A stretch of 64,000 bases of DNA from Chitinophaga pinensis (lineage in GTDB: Bacteria > Pseudomonadota > Gammaproteobacteria > Burkholderiales > Burkholderiaceae_C): positions 1 to 64,000 of the forward strand of contig CALPRQ020000010.1 of assembly GCA_943326015.2 (NCBI GenBank), read 5' to 3'. Position numbers and translations under genes: made by a program. Below the pieces are notes generated by a model that worked only from the letters and a program-made list of their open reading frames with translations, had not been told where the DNA came from and did no database searches. This document shows, piece after piece, positions 1-10,339 of this stretch; position 1 is the first letter of the stretch; each line of letters opens with the position of its first letter.

Positions 1-290
1 ACGGCGCCGGTCATGGGCACGCCGAAATGGGCCTCGAACATGGCCGGCACGTTGGGCAGCATGACGGCGACGGTGTCGCCGCGACCGATGCCGCGCGCGG
101 CCAGCGCGCTGGCCAGACGGCGGCAGCGCTCATAGGTCTGGGCCCAGTTCTGGCGCTGCTCGCCATAGATGATGGCGGTGCGATCCGGGTAGACCCGCGC
201 GGCGCGCTCGATGTAGCTGAGTGGGGACAGGGCCACGAAATTCGCGGCGTTCTTGTCCAGTCCCTGGTCGTAGGGATTGATATTCGTCAC
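1..290 (-). CDS. Acyl-CoA synthetase / AMP-binding enzyme, N-terminal fragment (continues past window start)
   Basis: Minus frame from GTG at 290 reads (V)TNINPYDQGLDKNAANFVALSPLSYIERAARVYPDRTAIIYGEQRQNWAQTYERCRRLASALAARGIGRGDTVAVMLPN, typical of the family. Confidence 0.85.
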   Translation of the reverse strand, partial: MTNINPYDQGLDKNAANFVALSPLSYIERAARVYPDRTAIIYGEQRQNWAQTYERCRRLASALAARGIGRGDTVAVMLPNVPAMFEAHFGVPMTGA

Positions 291-389
291 TGGCGTCTCC
301 TCTGGTGTGCGACAGATGCCTGGTCAAGTGCTCCAGGCTGCAATCGACACTATCATCGGAAACCTTCTTTGCACCAGTCTTCCTGAAAT

Positions 390-2507
390 GTGACGAATGT
401 TTGCAAGAAAGACAGCGGGCAGACCGCAATCCTAGAATCCGTCAACATGCCTGAACCAGGACCCATGGACGAAAACGTCCGATCCAACCCTCCATTGCCA
501 GACCCGCCGTCGCGCGGCGATGCCTTGCAGGCGGCGCTCGACCTGATTGAACAGGGCATCATCCTGATCGACAAGGATCTGCGGCTCGTGGTCTGGAACC
601 AAAGCTTCCTGCGCCTGTTCGATTTCCCGCCCGAGATGGCCTATCCCGGCGCGCACTTCGAAAGTTTCATCCGCTACAACGCCCTGCGCGGCGAATACGG
701 GCCCGGCGATCCGCAACAGCAGACGGCGGAGCGCGTCGCCATGGCCAGAAGCTTCGAGGAATACGATATCGAGCGCATCCGCCCGAACGGCACCGTGCTG
801 AGCGTGCGTGGCCTGGCGGTTCCCGGCCGGGGTCTGATCACCTTCTATTCCGATGTCACCGAAACCAGGCACCGGGAGGCATTGATCCGCGAGCAGAACG
901 CCTTGCTCGAAGCCCGGGTGGCCGAACGCACCGCTGAGCTGCTGGAAACCAACGCGCACCTGCGCCAGGCACTGGAGCACAACGAGGCCATTGCCCTGTC
1001 GCTGGTGCGCAGCGAGGGACGCATGCGGCTGATCACAGACTCGATTCCCGCGCTGCTGGCCTATTTCGGCCATGACCGCCACTATCATTACGTCAATCGC
1101 GGCTACCGCGACTGGTTCGGCATTGATCCAAGCAAGCCGGAATCCATCAAGGCCAGGGCTTTCCTCGGCGAGGATACCTATTCGCGGATCCGGCCCTATG
1201 TCATGCAGGCCGTCAAGGGAGCCGCCGTCAGCTTCGAATACGAGGTGCAGACGGTGCACCGGGGCTTGCGTGTCGCGCGCACCAGCCTGATTCCCGAAAC
1301 CAGCCCGGCGGGCGAGGTCGTCGGCTGCTTCGAGCTGACCTTCGACGTCACCGATGAACGGCTGGCGCATGACCGCATGGCCCAGGCGCAGAAGATGGAG
1401 GCGCTCGGACTGCTGACCGGCGGCCTGGCGCACGATTTCAACAACATCCTGGCCGTGGTCCAAGGCAACCTGGCGGCACTGGCGGAAATCCCCGCCCTGA
1501 GTCCCTACCTGAACGACTACCTCAAGCCGGCGCTGGTGGCCGCGCTGCGGGGGTCTGACCTCATCAGGGGCCTGCTGTCCTTTGCGCGCAAGCATCCCTT
1601 GAGCAGCCGGGTCGAGGACCTCAACCTGTGCCTGGCGCATACCGCGACGCTGTTGCGCGGCGCGCTGCCCGAGAGCCTGAGCCTGATCACCGAACCCTCT
1701 ACCCAGCCGCTGTTGGTCTGCCTGGACCCGAATCAGCTGCAGGATGCCTTGCTGAATCTGGCGCTCAATGCCCGGGACGCGACCGGTGGCAAGGGCCGGA
1801 TCACGATCCGCAGCAGCCTGGCCGTGCTGGGACCCGAATCAGCCGCCAAGCTGGACCTGGCAGCCGGCCAGTACGCCAGGATCAGCGTCGAGGACGACGG
1901 TTGCGGCATGGACCAGCTGACCATGGACCGGGTCTTCGAGCCCTTCTTCAGCACCAAGGCGCCCGGACAAGGCAGCGGCATGGGCATGGCCATGGTCTAC
2001 GGTTTCGTGCAGCAGTCGGCCGGTGCGATCGATCTGCGCAGCCAGGTCGAACAGGGCACGACCGTGTCGCTGTTCTTCCCGCTGCACGGCAGCTTGACCA
2101 CCTCCGCCGATCCGACCAGCGAGCCTCTGCTGGCGGCAGAGATCCCGTCGGAGGGCCGGCGCGGCCTGGCCCTGCTGGTCGAGGATGATCCCGGTGTGCG
2201 CCAGTTGCTGCGGCGCGAGTTGCTCGACATCGGCTTCTCGGTCATCGAGGCGGAAAACGGCGCCGAGGCCATCGATCTGATCGACCATACCCAGGGCATC
2301 GAACTGCTGCTGTCCGATGTCGTGATGCCCGGCTCCATCGATGGGCTGAAGGTCGTGGCCCATGGGCGTGCCAAGGGCAGCATCCCGCGCATCGTCCTGA
2401 TGAGTGCCTTCGTGCCCGACGGGGCCGCTGCGGCAGATGTCCCGTTCCTCCAGAAGCCGTTCTCGCGCGCCGAACTGCTGCGCGCCCTTTCCAGTGCCCG
2501 GCCATGA
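390..2507 (+). CDS. Hybrid sensor histidine kinase (PAS domains, HisKA/HATPase, C-terminal receiver)
   Basis: ORF with GGLAHDFNNILAVVQGNL H-box, NLALNARDAT N-box, LLVEDDPGVRQLL receiver. Confidence 0.9.
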   Translation: MTNVCKKDSGQTAILESVNMPEPGPMDENVRSNPPLPDPPSRGDALQAALDLIEQGIILIDKDLRLVVWNQSFLRLFDFPPEMAYPGAHFESFIRYNALRGEYGPGDPQQQTAERVAMARSFEEYDIERIRPNGTVLSVRGLAVPGRGLITFYSDVTETRHREALIREQNALLEARVAERTAELLETNAHLRQALEHNEAIALSLVRSEGRMRLITDSIPALLAYFGHDRHYHYVNRGYRDWFGIDPSKPESIKARAFLGEDTYSRIRPYVMQAVKGAAVSFEYEVQTVHRGLRVARTSLIPETSPAGEVVGCFELTFDVTDERLAHDRMAQAQKMEALGLLTGGLAHDFNNILAVVQGNLAALAEIPALSPYLNDYLKPALVAALRGSDLIRGLLSFARKHPLSSRVEDLNLCLAHTATLLRGALPESLSLITEPSTQPLLVCLDPNQLQDALLNLALNARDATGGKGRITIRSSLAVLGPESAAKLDLAAGQYARISVEDDGCGMDQLTMDRVFEPFFSTKAPGQGSGMGMAMVYGFVQQSAGAIDLRSQVEQGTTVSLFFPLHGSLTTSADPTSEPLLAAEIPSEGRRGLALLVEDDPGVRQLLRRELLDIGFSVIEAENGAEAIDLIDHTQGIELLLSDVVMPGSIDGLKVVAHGRAKGSIPRIVLMSAFVPDGAAAADVPFLQKPFSRAELLRALSSARP

Positions 2508-3244
2508 ACGAACCTACAGCCACCCCAAGGCCAGGCGCCGCCAGTCCGCTCATCTTCGTCATCGAGGATGATATCGGCGTGGCACAGCTGGTCGTCAGAA
2601 TGCTGGAGTCGTTCCAGTTCCAGGTCAGGCGCTTCGGCGATGGCGGCTCGGTGCTGCACCATATCCGGGCCGAGCATCCGGCGCTGTGCATTGTCGACCT
2701 CGGCTTGCCGGACATGGACGGGATCGAGCTGGTCCGGCAGATCGGCCAGGTCAGCTCGTGCGGCGTGCTGATTCTGACCGGGCGCGATCATCCGGTTGAC
2801 CGTGTCATGGGGCTGGAGCTCGGCGGCGATGACTACATCACCAAGCCCTTTGACCCGCGCGAGCTGGTGGCACGGGTGCGCAGCATCCTGCGCCGCCGCC
2901 AGCCCCAGGACCCTGTGCCCGAGGCCCGGCAACGCCGCTACGCCCGCTTTCTGAGCTGGAGCTGGGATTGCGCCGCCAACACCTTGCGCGATCCGGAAGG
3001 CGAGGAACATGTGCTGGGCAATGCCGAGTCACGGGTGCTGAAGGCTTTCCTGGAGCGGCCGCACCAGATCCTCACGCGCGAGCAGTTGCTGGGCCAGCGC
3101 GACCTGTCCCCGATGGACCGCAGCATCGACGTGCGGATCTCGCGCATCCGGCGCAAGCTCGAACCCGATCCGCACAACCCCAAGATCATCAAGACCGTCT
3201 ACGGCGCCGGCTACATGTTCACCGCCGCAGTTGTCTGGTCGTAA
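2504..3244 (+). CDS. OmpR-family response regulator
   Basis: Receiver domain (VIEDD...LTGRD...ITKPFDPRELVARVRSILRR) plus C-terminal winged helix; overlaps kinase stop by 4 nt. Confidence 0.9.
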   Translation: MNEPTATPRPGAASPLIFVIEDDIGVAQLVVRMLESFQFQVRRFGDGGSVLHHIRAEHPALCIVDLGLPDMDGIELVRQIGQVSSCGVLILTGRDHPVDRVMGLELGGDDYITKPFDPRELVARVRSILRRRQPQDPVPEARQRRYARFLSWSWDCAANTLRDPEGEEHVLGNAESRVLKAFLERPHQILTREQLLGQRDLSPMDRSIDVRISRIRRKLEPDPHNPKIIKTVYGAGYMFTAAVVWS

Positions 3245-3346
3245 ATCAAGTCAAACAGCCAGCTGGATCAATGACTCAGCTGGCTGCATGAAACTTGTGT
3301 GCAAGTTGCCGATCTGCATCAATCAGCGACTTGCACTTGACAACTG

Positions 3347-3362
3347 ATCATTCCCACTCGAT
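3347..3362. repeat. Prophage attachment-site repeat, left copy (16 bp)
   Basis: ATCATTCCCACTCGAT identical to 55263-55278, which covers the last codons and stop of guaA. Confidence 0.85.
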
Positions 3363-3652
3363 TATCAATAGCTTGTGTAAGCTAATGATTTTTATGGGTG
3401 ATTTTGACTTCTTAGTTACTCGGCACCATCAAGAGCACCATCAGATGACTTGCTTAAAAATCAAGCACCAAGCAGTCTCTACGCCAAGATCATACAGCAG
3501 CCGCGCGTCTGATCAGACGGTGGTGAGTCGGCGCCGCTTGCTCAGGATCAACCATGAAGGCGCGCCGCCGCTTCGCATACTCAGATCAGCTCGGCTTCAG
3601 CCTCCCGCCGCTTGACCAGCCCGGGCAACACCTCGCCTTTGGCGCGCAACCC

Positions 3653-4213
3653 CTACGCCAGCGCTCCGAGCGCTGCACTGTAGAGTGCCACCCGATCCGC
3701 CTGCCCATTCACGCCTCCGTTGATCTTGCGCGTGATGCGCTCGAAGTCGCCCACATCGGCCAGTGCCGACAGGTCGCGGCTACTCCAGTACCAGGAAGCT
3801 GACAGAGCGGCCCACTCGGGCTGCTCAAGCGCCTCAGGCTGTTGCTCGAAGTCAGGGCACCTGCTACTCACCGGCCGCAGCGCAGCAGTCACGACGCGGT
3901 AGTTGAACCGGCCCGTGATCTGCACCAGGCCGCGACCCATAAACCGCTTGCCGTCGCCCGGCATCTTGTTGCCCAGGTCGGCTCGACCCTCGTAGCGCGC
4001 CTGGGCTGGCGTCGGGCCCCAGATCTCGCGCGTGTAGCGCAGGCGGCCTGACTCGTGGCCGATTTGTGCTAGGAAGGCTGCCAGGCGCCTGGGACTGGTG
4101 ATGTCGTAGAGCGTGCAGGCACGCACGATGTGCGGCAGCCAGAGGGCGGCGCGCTCCGGCATGCAGCCCGTGGCGGCCTGCAGCTGGCTGGTGGTCAGCA
4201 TCATCGTGCTCAT
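3653..4213 (-). CDS. Glycoside hydrolase family 19-like endolysin
   Basis: LAAFLAQIGHESGRLRYTREIWGPTPAQARYEGR...GDGKRFMGRGLVQITGRFNY. Confidence 0.85.
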   Translation of the reverse strand: MSTMMLTTSQLQAATGCMPERAALWLPHIVRACTLYDITSPRRLAAFLAQIGHESGRLRYTREIWGPTPAQARYEGRADLGNKMPGDGKRFMGRGLVQITGRFNYRVVTAALRPVSSRCPDFEQQPEALEQPEWAALSASWYWSSRDLSALADVGDFERITRKINGGVNGQADRVALYSAALGALA

Positions 4214-4497
4214 TTGGACTCCTCTTGCAGCTGAAACTTTGCTGGCACGCCGTCACGCCAGCGGTGCGCCGTGACCATTTGCATCGTCACGACGCCGGCC
4301 AGCAGCGACAGCTCGAACACGGTGGGATACCAGGCGGACTGCAGCGGCTGCGCGATGCCAGCGCAGGCCGCGAAGCCGATCAGGAAGAAAGCGAATCGGA
4401 TCGATATCAGTGTGTCCTGGTTGACCCGGACAAGGCGGCAGAATGCGCCGTAGAGCATGGCGACGCACAGTGCCTCGTGAATGACGATGGGCATCAT
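4210..4497 (-). CDS. Small membrane protein, putative holin/spanin-module protein
   Basis: Hydrophobic segments; adjacent to endolysin, 4-nt overlap. Confidence 0.5.
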   Translation of the reverse strand: MMPIVIHEALCVAMLYGAFCRLVRVNQDTLISIRFAFFLIGFAACAGIAQPLQSAWYPTVFELSLLAGVVTMQMVTAHRWRDGVPAKFQLQEESK

Positions 4498-4892
4498 TTC
4501 GCACCCTCCTGGTCCTGTGTGCGCCTGGAGAGGCGTGCGGCAGCCAGGGCAATGCCGTCCGACAGCGACGCAAACACGGGCCGCCAGCCGTTGCCCAGCA
4601 CACCGATGAGCAGTGCCACCGGGGCAAGCGAGTTGTTGGGAGCCACGCCATAGGCGTTGCTCAGGTACTCGCTGATACCAGAAGTCAGCACGACGGCCAG
4701 CGTGGTGCAGCGCAGGACCAGCCAGGCGCCGGCGCGGTGCGTGAGTGTGCGGTCGGCGCTCAGCGGCCAGAGAGATCCGGCCAAGGAGGAAAACACGATC
4801 ACGGTGTAGGGGCCGGCCAGCGGCCCGAGAAAGGCCACAGCGAGCACGGCGAGACTGACAGAGCCAGATGTTGATGAGATAGGTTCAGGCAT
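4494..4892 (-). CDS. Putative holin-like membrane protein
   Basis: MPEPISSTSGSVSLAVLAVAFLGPLAGPYTVIVFSSLAGSLWPL; lysis cassette position. Confidence 0.5.
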   Translation of the reverse strand: MPEPISSTSGSVSLAVLAVAFLGPLAGPYTVIVFSSLAGSLWPLSADRTLTHRAGAWLVLRCTTLAVVLTSGISEYLSNAYGVAPNNSLAPVALLIGVLGNGWRPVFASLSDGIALAAARLSRRTQDQEGAK

Positions 4893-4933
4893 GGGATTCC
4901 TTGTTCGATGGTGCGTGCATGTCATGCGGTGAT

Positions 4934-5152
4934 TTACTGATCCGGCCACCCGAGCGCCACCAGGTACAGCTCAGCCCCATCTACCTCGTCGACGAACTCG
5001 GCGCGCATGTCAGGCGTATAGGATTTCCGCTCGAAGGATTCGCTGATGACTTCCGCATCACGAAGGATTTGATTGGACCACTGCACGTTCACCGCATTTT
5101 GAGCGGGAAGGATCGTGACTTGATTGAGGATGCGGCGTTCTGTGAGTGCCAT
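4934..5152 (-). CDS. Hypothetical small phage protein
   Basis: 72-aa ORF between tail and lysis genes. Confidence 0.4.
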   Translation of the reverse strand: MALTERRILNQVTILPAQNAVNVQWSNQILRDAEVISESFERKSYTPDMRAEFVDEVDGAELYLVALGWPDQ

Positions 5153-5172
5153 GATGGATGCTCCGTTGAAAA

Positions 5173-8121
5173 TCAGACTTCGTAATGACCGGAAACGGCG
5201 AAATAGGTAACCGCCGTATCCATAGCAATTTCTGCGTTTGTTCCGTTATTCGAATCGACGGCGGTAATGAATATTGTTGCACCACCGTAAATTGGGTAAG
5301 CAGCAACCTGTTTTCCTGCGCCGGCAGACAGGCCGCTGTAAACAACTCCGCCTGGACACAACCCGCCATTGGCTGATGCTGTGAACGGCAAGCCTGAAAT
5401 TCTCATGCCTCCGGTTCCGGTGTGTGCAGACCAGGCGAGGAGTATTTGGTAGAGAACTCGATTGCCAATCTTTGTGTATCGGCCGACTTTGGTAGAGTAA
5501 GTCCCGGACCCTGCCGTCGTCGTGCCAATGATAGTTGGGCTGAATGTTCCCTCTTCATAGTCGTCAAGGGTGTTGGCATTTGAGCTTGCAGCTTGTGTCG
5601 CCGGAAACTTGATGTTGTTGGCGACTGTAAGGATTCCCGAAACTCTGGAGTTACCTTCTAGGGAGATGGCATTCTCCATCGATGAAGCAGCGCTTCCAGG
5701 AGAAACCCTGACCGATCCGCCGTATGCTGCCGCGTCATTGCCGTAGGTGACCACTGAACCCGATTTGGATGTTCCAGTTTTTCGGATGCCGCCATCGGCT
5801 AACACCGTCGATGACGACCCGGAAAACATCGAACTATTGACAACAACAGGGTCATATGACCCGATGACAACCGATGTCTGGAACGGGATGAACGTGTACG
5901 TGCCGGAAAACTGCGGGGCAATCTCTCTGCCCTCGACGATGCTAATCACGCTTCCTGAATATGAAGAATAGCTGACCTCGATGACACTTTGCAAACCAGG
6001 CGCAGCACTGAGATCAACAAGGATCGCATTTCCGCTATTCGGGATGTATGGGCAATTCGCAGCAGACAGGTTTAATGAGCCATAAAAACCGTAGGCATTA
6101 AGATCCACCGACGGATAACCGTAGTTTGGCGTTGCAAACACAACCTCATCTTCTACAAACGGAATTGCATTGTTCACTAACCGATTGTTGAACGAGTAGG
6201 AGTAGTACAGATGTCCGCCGGCCGTCAGCTGCTCGGCATATATGCTGTCATATGATCCCGAGAAGTACCCATTCTGCACGGAATACAAAATCAGGTTTGT
6301 ATGTCCGACCGGAAAGTCGGCGCCGTCAGAGTCTCCGAAATTACCAAGAACCCCTGCCGTGCAGCGCGCCGTTGCGGTCGGCGTGCTGGGAATGATCAGA
6401 TCACCAGGCTGCAGCGACGCCGTCAGTCCAACGACAGTGAGCGCTTTCTCTGTCTTTTCCGTGAACTGCGCATACTGAACTGGGCTTGATGGTGAATATA
6501 TTCTGATGCCACCCATCGATGCAAAGTCGTCCGCGTTGCCGATGTTGACAGTCACAGGAGTGAGTCTGTCGAGCGGCGTTGCAACGACTGCCGTCACCAT
6601 GGCGCCGATGTCCGCGATGATCTGCCCGGTGATTTGCTTGCCACGGATAGCGCCTGCATCAAGTTGCTTGGCGGTGATCTTCCCGCGAATCGAGGCCGAA
6701 TCGAACTCGGCAGATCCATCATCGCCAAGTTTCCAGCCTGCACTGCCTGCAACATAGTTTGGCGACTTCATGCCATCCACATCTACTGGGTTGCCGCCGA
6801 CATAGGTCCCAGCCGGTGCGCCGACGGTTGCCCCGTCTTGCGGCTTACCGACACCAGAGACACCCGACCAGGAGGCCGTGGTGGCGGCGGTGGCGATGCC
6901 TGCTGAAACATCTGCGGGCGCAGGGCTCCATGCAGTCGCCTTGTTGCCCGGCTCGATCTTGACGTTTCGGATTCTGATCGTTGCTGACGACCCATCGGTA
7001 CTGCCGTTGTGATCCATGCGAAACCGCACGGACTTCGGGGCAGTCAGGGTTCCCCAGCCGGCCGGGGTTTTGAAAGTGACCGAGCAAGGGGTCCAGTCAG
7101 CGCTTTTGCTGAACGAGGCCGTCAGCAGGCCGGCCGTTGGGTAATCATCGGGCAGAATAAAGAAATCACGGGAGATGATTTTCGCGTCCTCCTTCGTCTC
7201 AAATGAGACAGTAATTTCTTGACCACCAGATAAGGGGAAGTATGGGCTTAAGATATAGCCATTTTCAACTGTTGATGCAGCGGTTCTGCTGAACTCTGTA
7301 CCCGAGTAAGCTGTATAAGTCCAACCAGTGCCGTTGCTAGATCCCGGAAGAATGTTCGTCCCACCAACCTTCACCATCGCATTGCTGACTGGGGTTCCGC
7401 CGCCGCCGCTGACGCCCTGAATGCTGCCATTGGCGTCGATGTAGGTGTTGTTAGCCCCGGCCGCCGCCGTACTCTTCTCCAGCCGCACAATCGACTCGGT
7501 GTCCTTGTATGAGCCGCTGACCGTGCAGGTCACGGTGGCGGACTTTGAAGTGCCGAACTGCGCCGCCGTGATAGTCTGTGTAGCCGTCGTAGAGGCCGTG
7601 GGGTTAGTTTGCAGCCCGCTGAAGGTCCAGACATAGGTCGGGCTCGCAATGCCGCTCACGGCCGCCGTGTAGGTGATGTCGGTCTGTCCACTGTCCAGTG
7701 CGCCATCGGTTGCAGTGAAGGAAGCCGCTCGGCTCGCAGTGATCGAAACTGCCGGGCCTTGGGTGCCCTGGGCGCCTGTCTTAGACTTCGACAGCGAGAA
7801 CCGCCTGGTGACACTGGTGAACCCCAGCGCCGATGCTGTCAGATCCACATAGCCGGTATCCACCGTCATGCCTGCGACGGTGTACGTCCTGCCCGACAGC
7901 GATCCCGTTACACCCGAAGAGGCTGCAGCCGTGACGGTCCAGTCTGCCGATACATCCGCCGACCCCAGAAGAACGCTCATGGTCGTCGCGCACCCGCTGT
8001 AGTCTCCATTGCCGCCGTTCGAGTCAGTGGCGATCACGAATGCGGCGTTGGAGATAAAGGCGTTCACCGGATCGCTCTGATCAGTGATGGTGAGTTGGCC
8101 GGATGTAACGAGTGTGGGCAT
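5173..8121 (-). CDS. Putative tail tip/tail fibre protein
   Basis: 982 aa downstream of tape measure region; DUF1983-like central stretch (AKQLDAGAIRGKQITGQIIADIGAM). Confidence 0.7.
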   Translation of the reverse strand: MPTLVTSGQLTITDQSDPVNAFISNAAFVIATDSNGGNGDYSGCATTMSVLLGSADVSADWTVTAAASSGVTGSLSGRTYTVAGMTVDTGYVDLTASALGFTSVTRRFSLSKSKTGAQGTQGPAVSITASRAASFTATDGALDSGQTDITYTAAVSGIASPTYVWTFSGLQTNPTASTTATQTITAAQFGTSKSATVTCTVSGSYKDTESIVRLEKSTAAAGANNTYIDANGSIQGVSGGGGTPVSNAMVKVGGTNILPGSSNGTGWTYTAYSGTEFSRTAASTVENGYILSPYFPLSGGQEITVSFETKEDAKIISRDFFILPDDYPTAGLLTASFSKSADWTPCSVTFKTPAGWGTLTAPKSVRFRMDHNGSTDGSSATIRIRNVKIEPGNKATAWSPAPADVSAGIATAATTASWSGVSGVGKPQDGATVGAPAGTYVGGNPVDVDGMKSPNYVAGSAGWKLGDDGSAEFDSASIRGKITAKQLDAGAIRGKQITGQIIADIGAMVTAVVATPLDRLTPVTVNIGNADDFASMGGIRIYSPSSPVQYAQFTEKTEKALTVVGLTASLQPGDLIIPSTPTATARCTAGVLGNFGDSDGADFPVGHTNLILYSVQNGYFSGSYDSIYAEQLTAGGHLYYSYSFNNRLVNNAIPFVEDEVVFATPNYGYPSVDLNAYGFYGSLNLSAANCPYIPNSGNAILVDLSAAPGLQSVIEVSYSSYSGSVISIVEGREIAPQFSGTYTFIPFQTSVVIGSYDPVVVNSSMFSGSSSTVLADGGIRKTGTSKSGSVVTYGNDAAAYGGSVRVSPGSAASSMENAISLEGNSRVSGILTVANNIKFPATQAASSNANTLDDYEEGTFSPTIIGTTTAGSGTYSTKVGRYTKIGNRVLYQILLAWSAHTGTGGMRISGLPFTASANGGLCPGGVVYSGLSAGAGKQVAAYPIYGGATIFITAVDSNNGTNAEIAMDTAVTYFAVSGHYEV

Positions 8122-8179
8122 GGATGCAGCTTTGGTTGATTGCCTGAATTGACTGAAAGGCGGTCGCCCGCCTATCGAA

Positions 8180-9634
8180 TCAGGACGTGGTATCCGGCTT
8201 CATGGTATCAACAGTGATAACACCCTGGCCGTCAATGTCGTCGCCCGTCACAACCAAAGTGGCGGTGGTCGGATTCTGAATGCACTTGTATGCCTTGCCG
8301 CCCGTGAATGCGTTGGCGGCGAGAGATGCCATCGGCCAGTCGGTGCTGAACACGGCCAAGCTGATAGCCACAGTAGTAGCGCTTGCCGCGTTACTGACGG
8401 CGCTGACCGCAGTAGCCACCTTGTAATACTCTGCAACGCCGTTGGACTTGACCAGCTTGACCACATCATTCGCTGCAAGGGCTGGAGTGCTCGCACCAAC
8501 AGGAACCGATACGGTCACGGCATTGGTGGTGTTCGATGCGATGCTGCAAGCGGATGAGAATGGAGCGGCTGCGTTGACGAATGCCGCAGGACGGCCTGCA
8601 GCATCAGAGAAGGACCATTTGTAGGTCCAGCCAGAGGGAATCGTGTAGGCCTTACCGGCCTTCGTGACTGACACGCTCAGCGTCGTACTGCCCTGACCGT
8701 TTTGCAGCTTGTCGCCTCGCGTGGATTTGATGGTGACCTGGTACGGATCGCCCTTGTCCTGAATAGTGAAATACTTGGTGTACGGACTGGTCGACTCGTC
8801 ATCCAGGATGTCAACGCGGTAAGCCTGCGTTCCGGATACAGCGTCGTCAAAAATGACAAGCTTCTTGCCGGTGTGATAGCCGCTCGAAGCAAGCGGTGCG
8901 ACTTCAGTATCTCCTGCCGCATTCAGGAACTTGAACTTTCTGGAGGCAACGGTCGAGCTCCAATCGGCATGCGTATTCAGAAGCTCCTGAGCTGCGCCGC
9001 CAACGATCTTGTACCACTTGTACGCGCTCGCAGCCAGGCTGGTCTCCTCATTCGCACCGCGCATCAGCTTCGCGGTCAGGGTCACACTGTTGCGGACTTC
9101 AGTGTCGGTCTTCGGCAGAACGTCATCACCTTCCATGACGATGTAGAGCGCATTGGTTCCGGTGATCAGCAGACCAATGGTGATTTGCCCCATGATGCTC
9201 GACTGCAGGGACGTGACCGGATCGGTGTAGACCGCAGTGAAATAGAAGGTCTTGGTAGGGGAGGCTTTCGTCAGCGTGTTAGTGAGGAGGGTAAGCGCGA
9301 ACGTGGTCGAGCTGAACGAATAGTTCGTGGTGTCGCCGTTCGTGCCGGCGTTGACGATGTTCGGGGTGCCAGTTGCGGCCGTGGACCAACTCACCGATGA
9401 AAGGCTCGCGGACTGGGTTGCAATCAGATCCTTCGGCCCCGTGCTAGACGAGATCATGACGACGGGCGTCAGCACGTTGTTCGTGGTCGCATAGCTCGGA
9501 CTGAACGTGGTGGTCGTGTCGTCCTTGGTGTAGTTCTGCTGAATACCCAACGATGCGGTGATGTTGGTGGTGATCGTCTTGGCATCGTTGTTGTCAACGA
9601 TGGTGAATTGACCGGTTGAGACGACTGAAGGCAT
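8180..9634 (-). CDS. Putative tail fibre/structural protein
   Basis: 484 aa; N-terminus MPSVVSTGQFTIVDNND resembles MPTLVTSGQLTITDQSD of the next gene. Confidence 0.6.
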   Translation of the reverse strand: MPSVVSTGQFTIVDNNDAKTITTNITASLGIQQNYTKDDTTTTFSPSYATTNNVLTPVVMISSSTGPKDLIATQSASLSSVSWSTAATGTPNIVNAGTNGDTTNYSFSSTTFALTLLTNTLTKASPTKTFYFTAVYTDPVTSLQSSIMGQITIGLLITGTNALYIVMEGDDVLPKTDTEVRNSVTLTAKLMRGANEETSLAASAYKWYKIVGGAAQELLNTHADWSSTVASRKFKFLNAAGDTEVAPLASSGYHTGKKLVIFDDAVSGTQAYRVDILDDESTSPYTKYFTIQDKGDPYQVTIKSTRGDKLQNGQGSTTLSVSVTKAGKAYTIPSGWTYKWSFSDAAGRPAAFVNAAAPFSSACSIASNTTNAVTVSVPVGASTPALAANDVVKLVKSNGVAEYYKVATAVSAVSNAASATTVAISLAVFSTDWPMASLAANAFTGGKAYKCIQNPTTATLVVTGDDIDGQGVITVDTMKPDTTS

Positions 9635-9666
9635 GATGGCTTCCTTGGTGTTGAGAAATTGAAGGA

Positions 9667-10329
9667 TTACGGAGAAACGATGTCACAAAAGAATGTAGCT
9701 CGCGCATTGACCTGATCCACATTCACCTCAATGGTTTTGAATCCCCTGTGGTTGGCAGACCAGGTTTCATCATCGTTGGGAGGATGCGGGTTATTTCTAG
9801 ATTTGCGACGCCAGTGAAACCAGGAATCCGGGGTGGTGTCGGTGATCTCGGCGCCGTTGCGGAACAGGCGAGCACGCATCAACGTGGTTGAGCTCTCGCC
9901 GACTCGAAACACGGTGCCGTTGCTCGATTCGATTTCAGTGGTGTAGGCCGAGCCGCCCTCCAGGTAGCGAGCCCATGCCAGCGGGGTGCCGGTCAGGATG
10001 TAGCTGGTATCGTCCAGCGTGTTTTTGTAGACCGCGTTTTGCCGCCACTGCTCACCCAGGTCGGCATCGGTCGGATGAGAGGACCACTCCCCGACGTAAG
10101 CCATGTTGGCTGGCACATCGCTCAGGCTCAGCACGTTGTCCTGCAGGGCCAGGCCCTGGCCGATAGCGACCTCGGCCGCACCGTTGGCGCCGGGGTAGCT
10201 GTGACCCAGCAGCGCCGGACCGGTCAGGATGATCTCGTGCCCATCGTTCCAGTGCGAGGGCTGGATCATGGACGGGTCGCGCGTGTCGGGCTTCTTCGAG
10301 CTGAATCGGTGCTTGATGGAAAGCGTCAC
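9667..10329 (-). CDS. Hypothetical phage structural protein
   Basis: 220-aa ORF in tail cluster. Confidence 0.5.
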   Translation of the reverse strand: MTLSIKHRFSSKKPDTRDPSMIQPSHWNDGHEIILTGPALLGHSYPGANGAAEVAIGQGLALQDNVLSLSDVPANMAYVGEWSSHPTDADLGEQWRQNAVYKNTLDDTSYILTGTPLAWARYLEGGSAYTTEIESSNGTVFRVGESSTTLMRARLFRNGAEITDTTPDSWFHWRRKSRNNPHPPNDDETWSANHRGFKTIEVNVDQVNARATFFCDIVSP

Positions 10330-10339
10330 GAATGATCCT

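Noticed and set aside
3295-3615. Small ORF next to attL
   Set aside because: AT-richer intergenic att region, no RBS or family signature.
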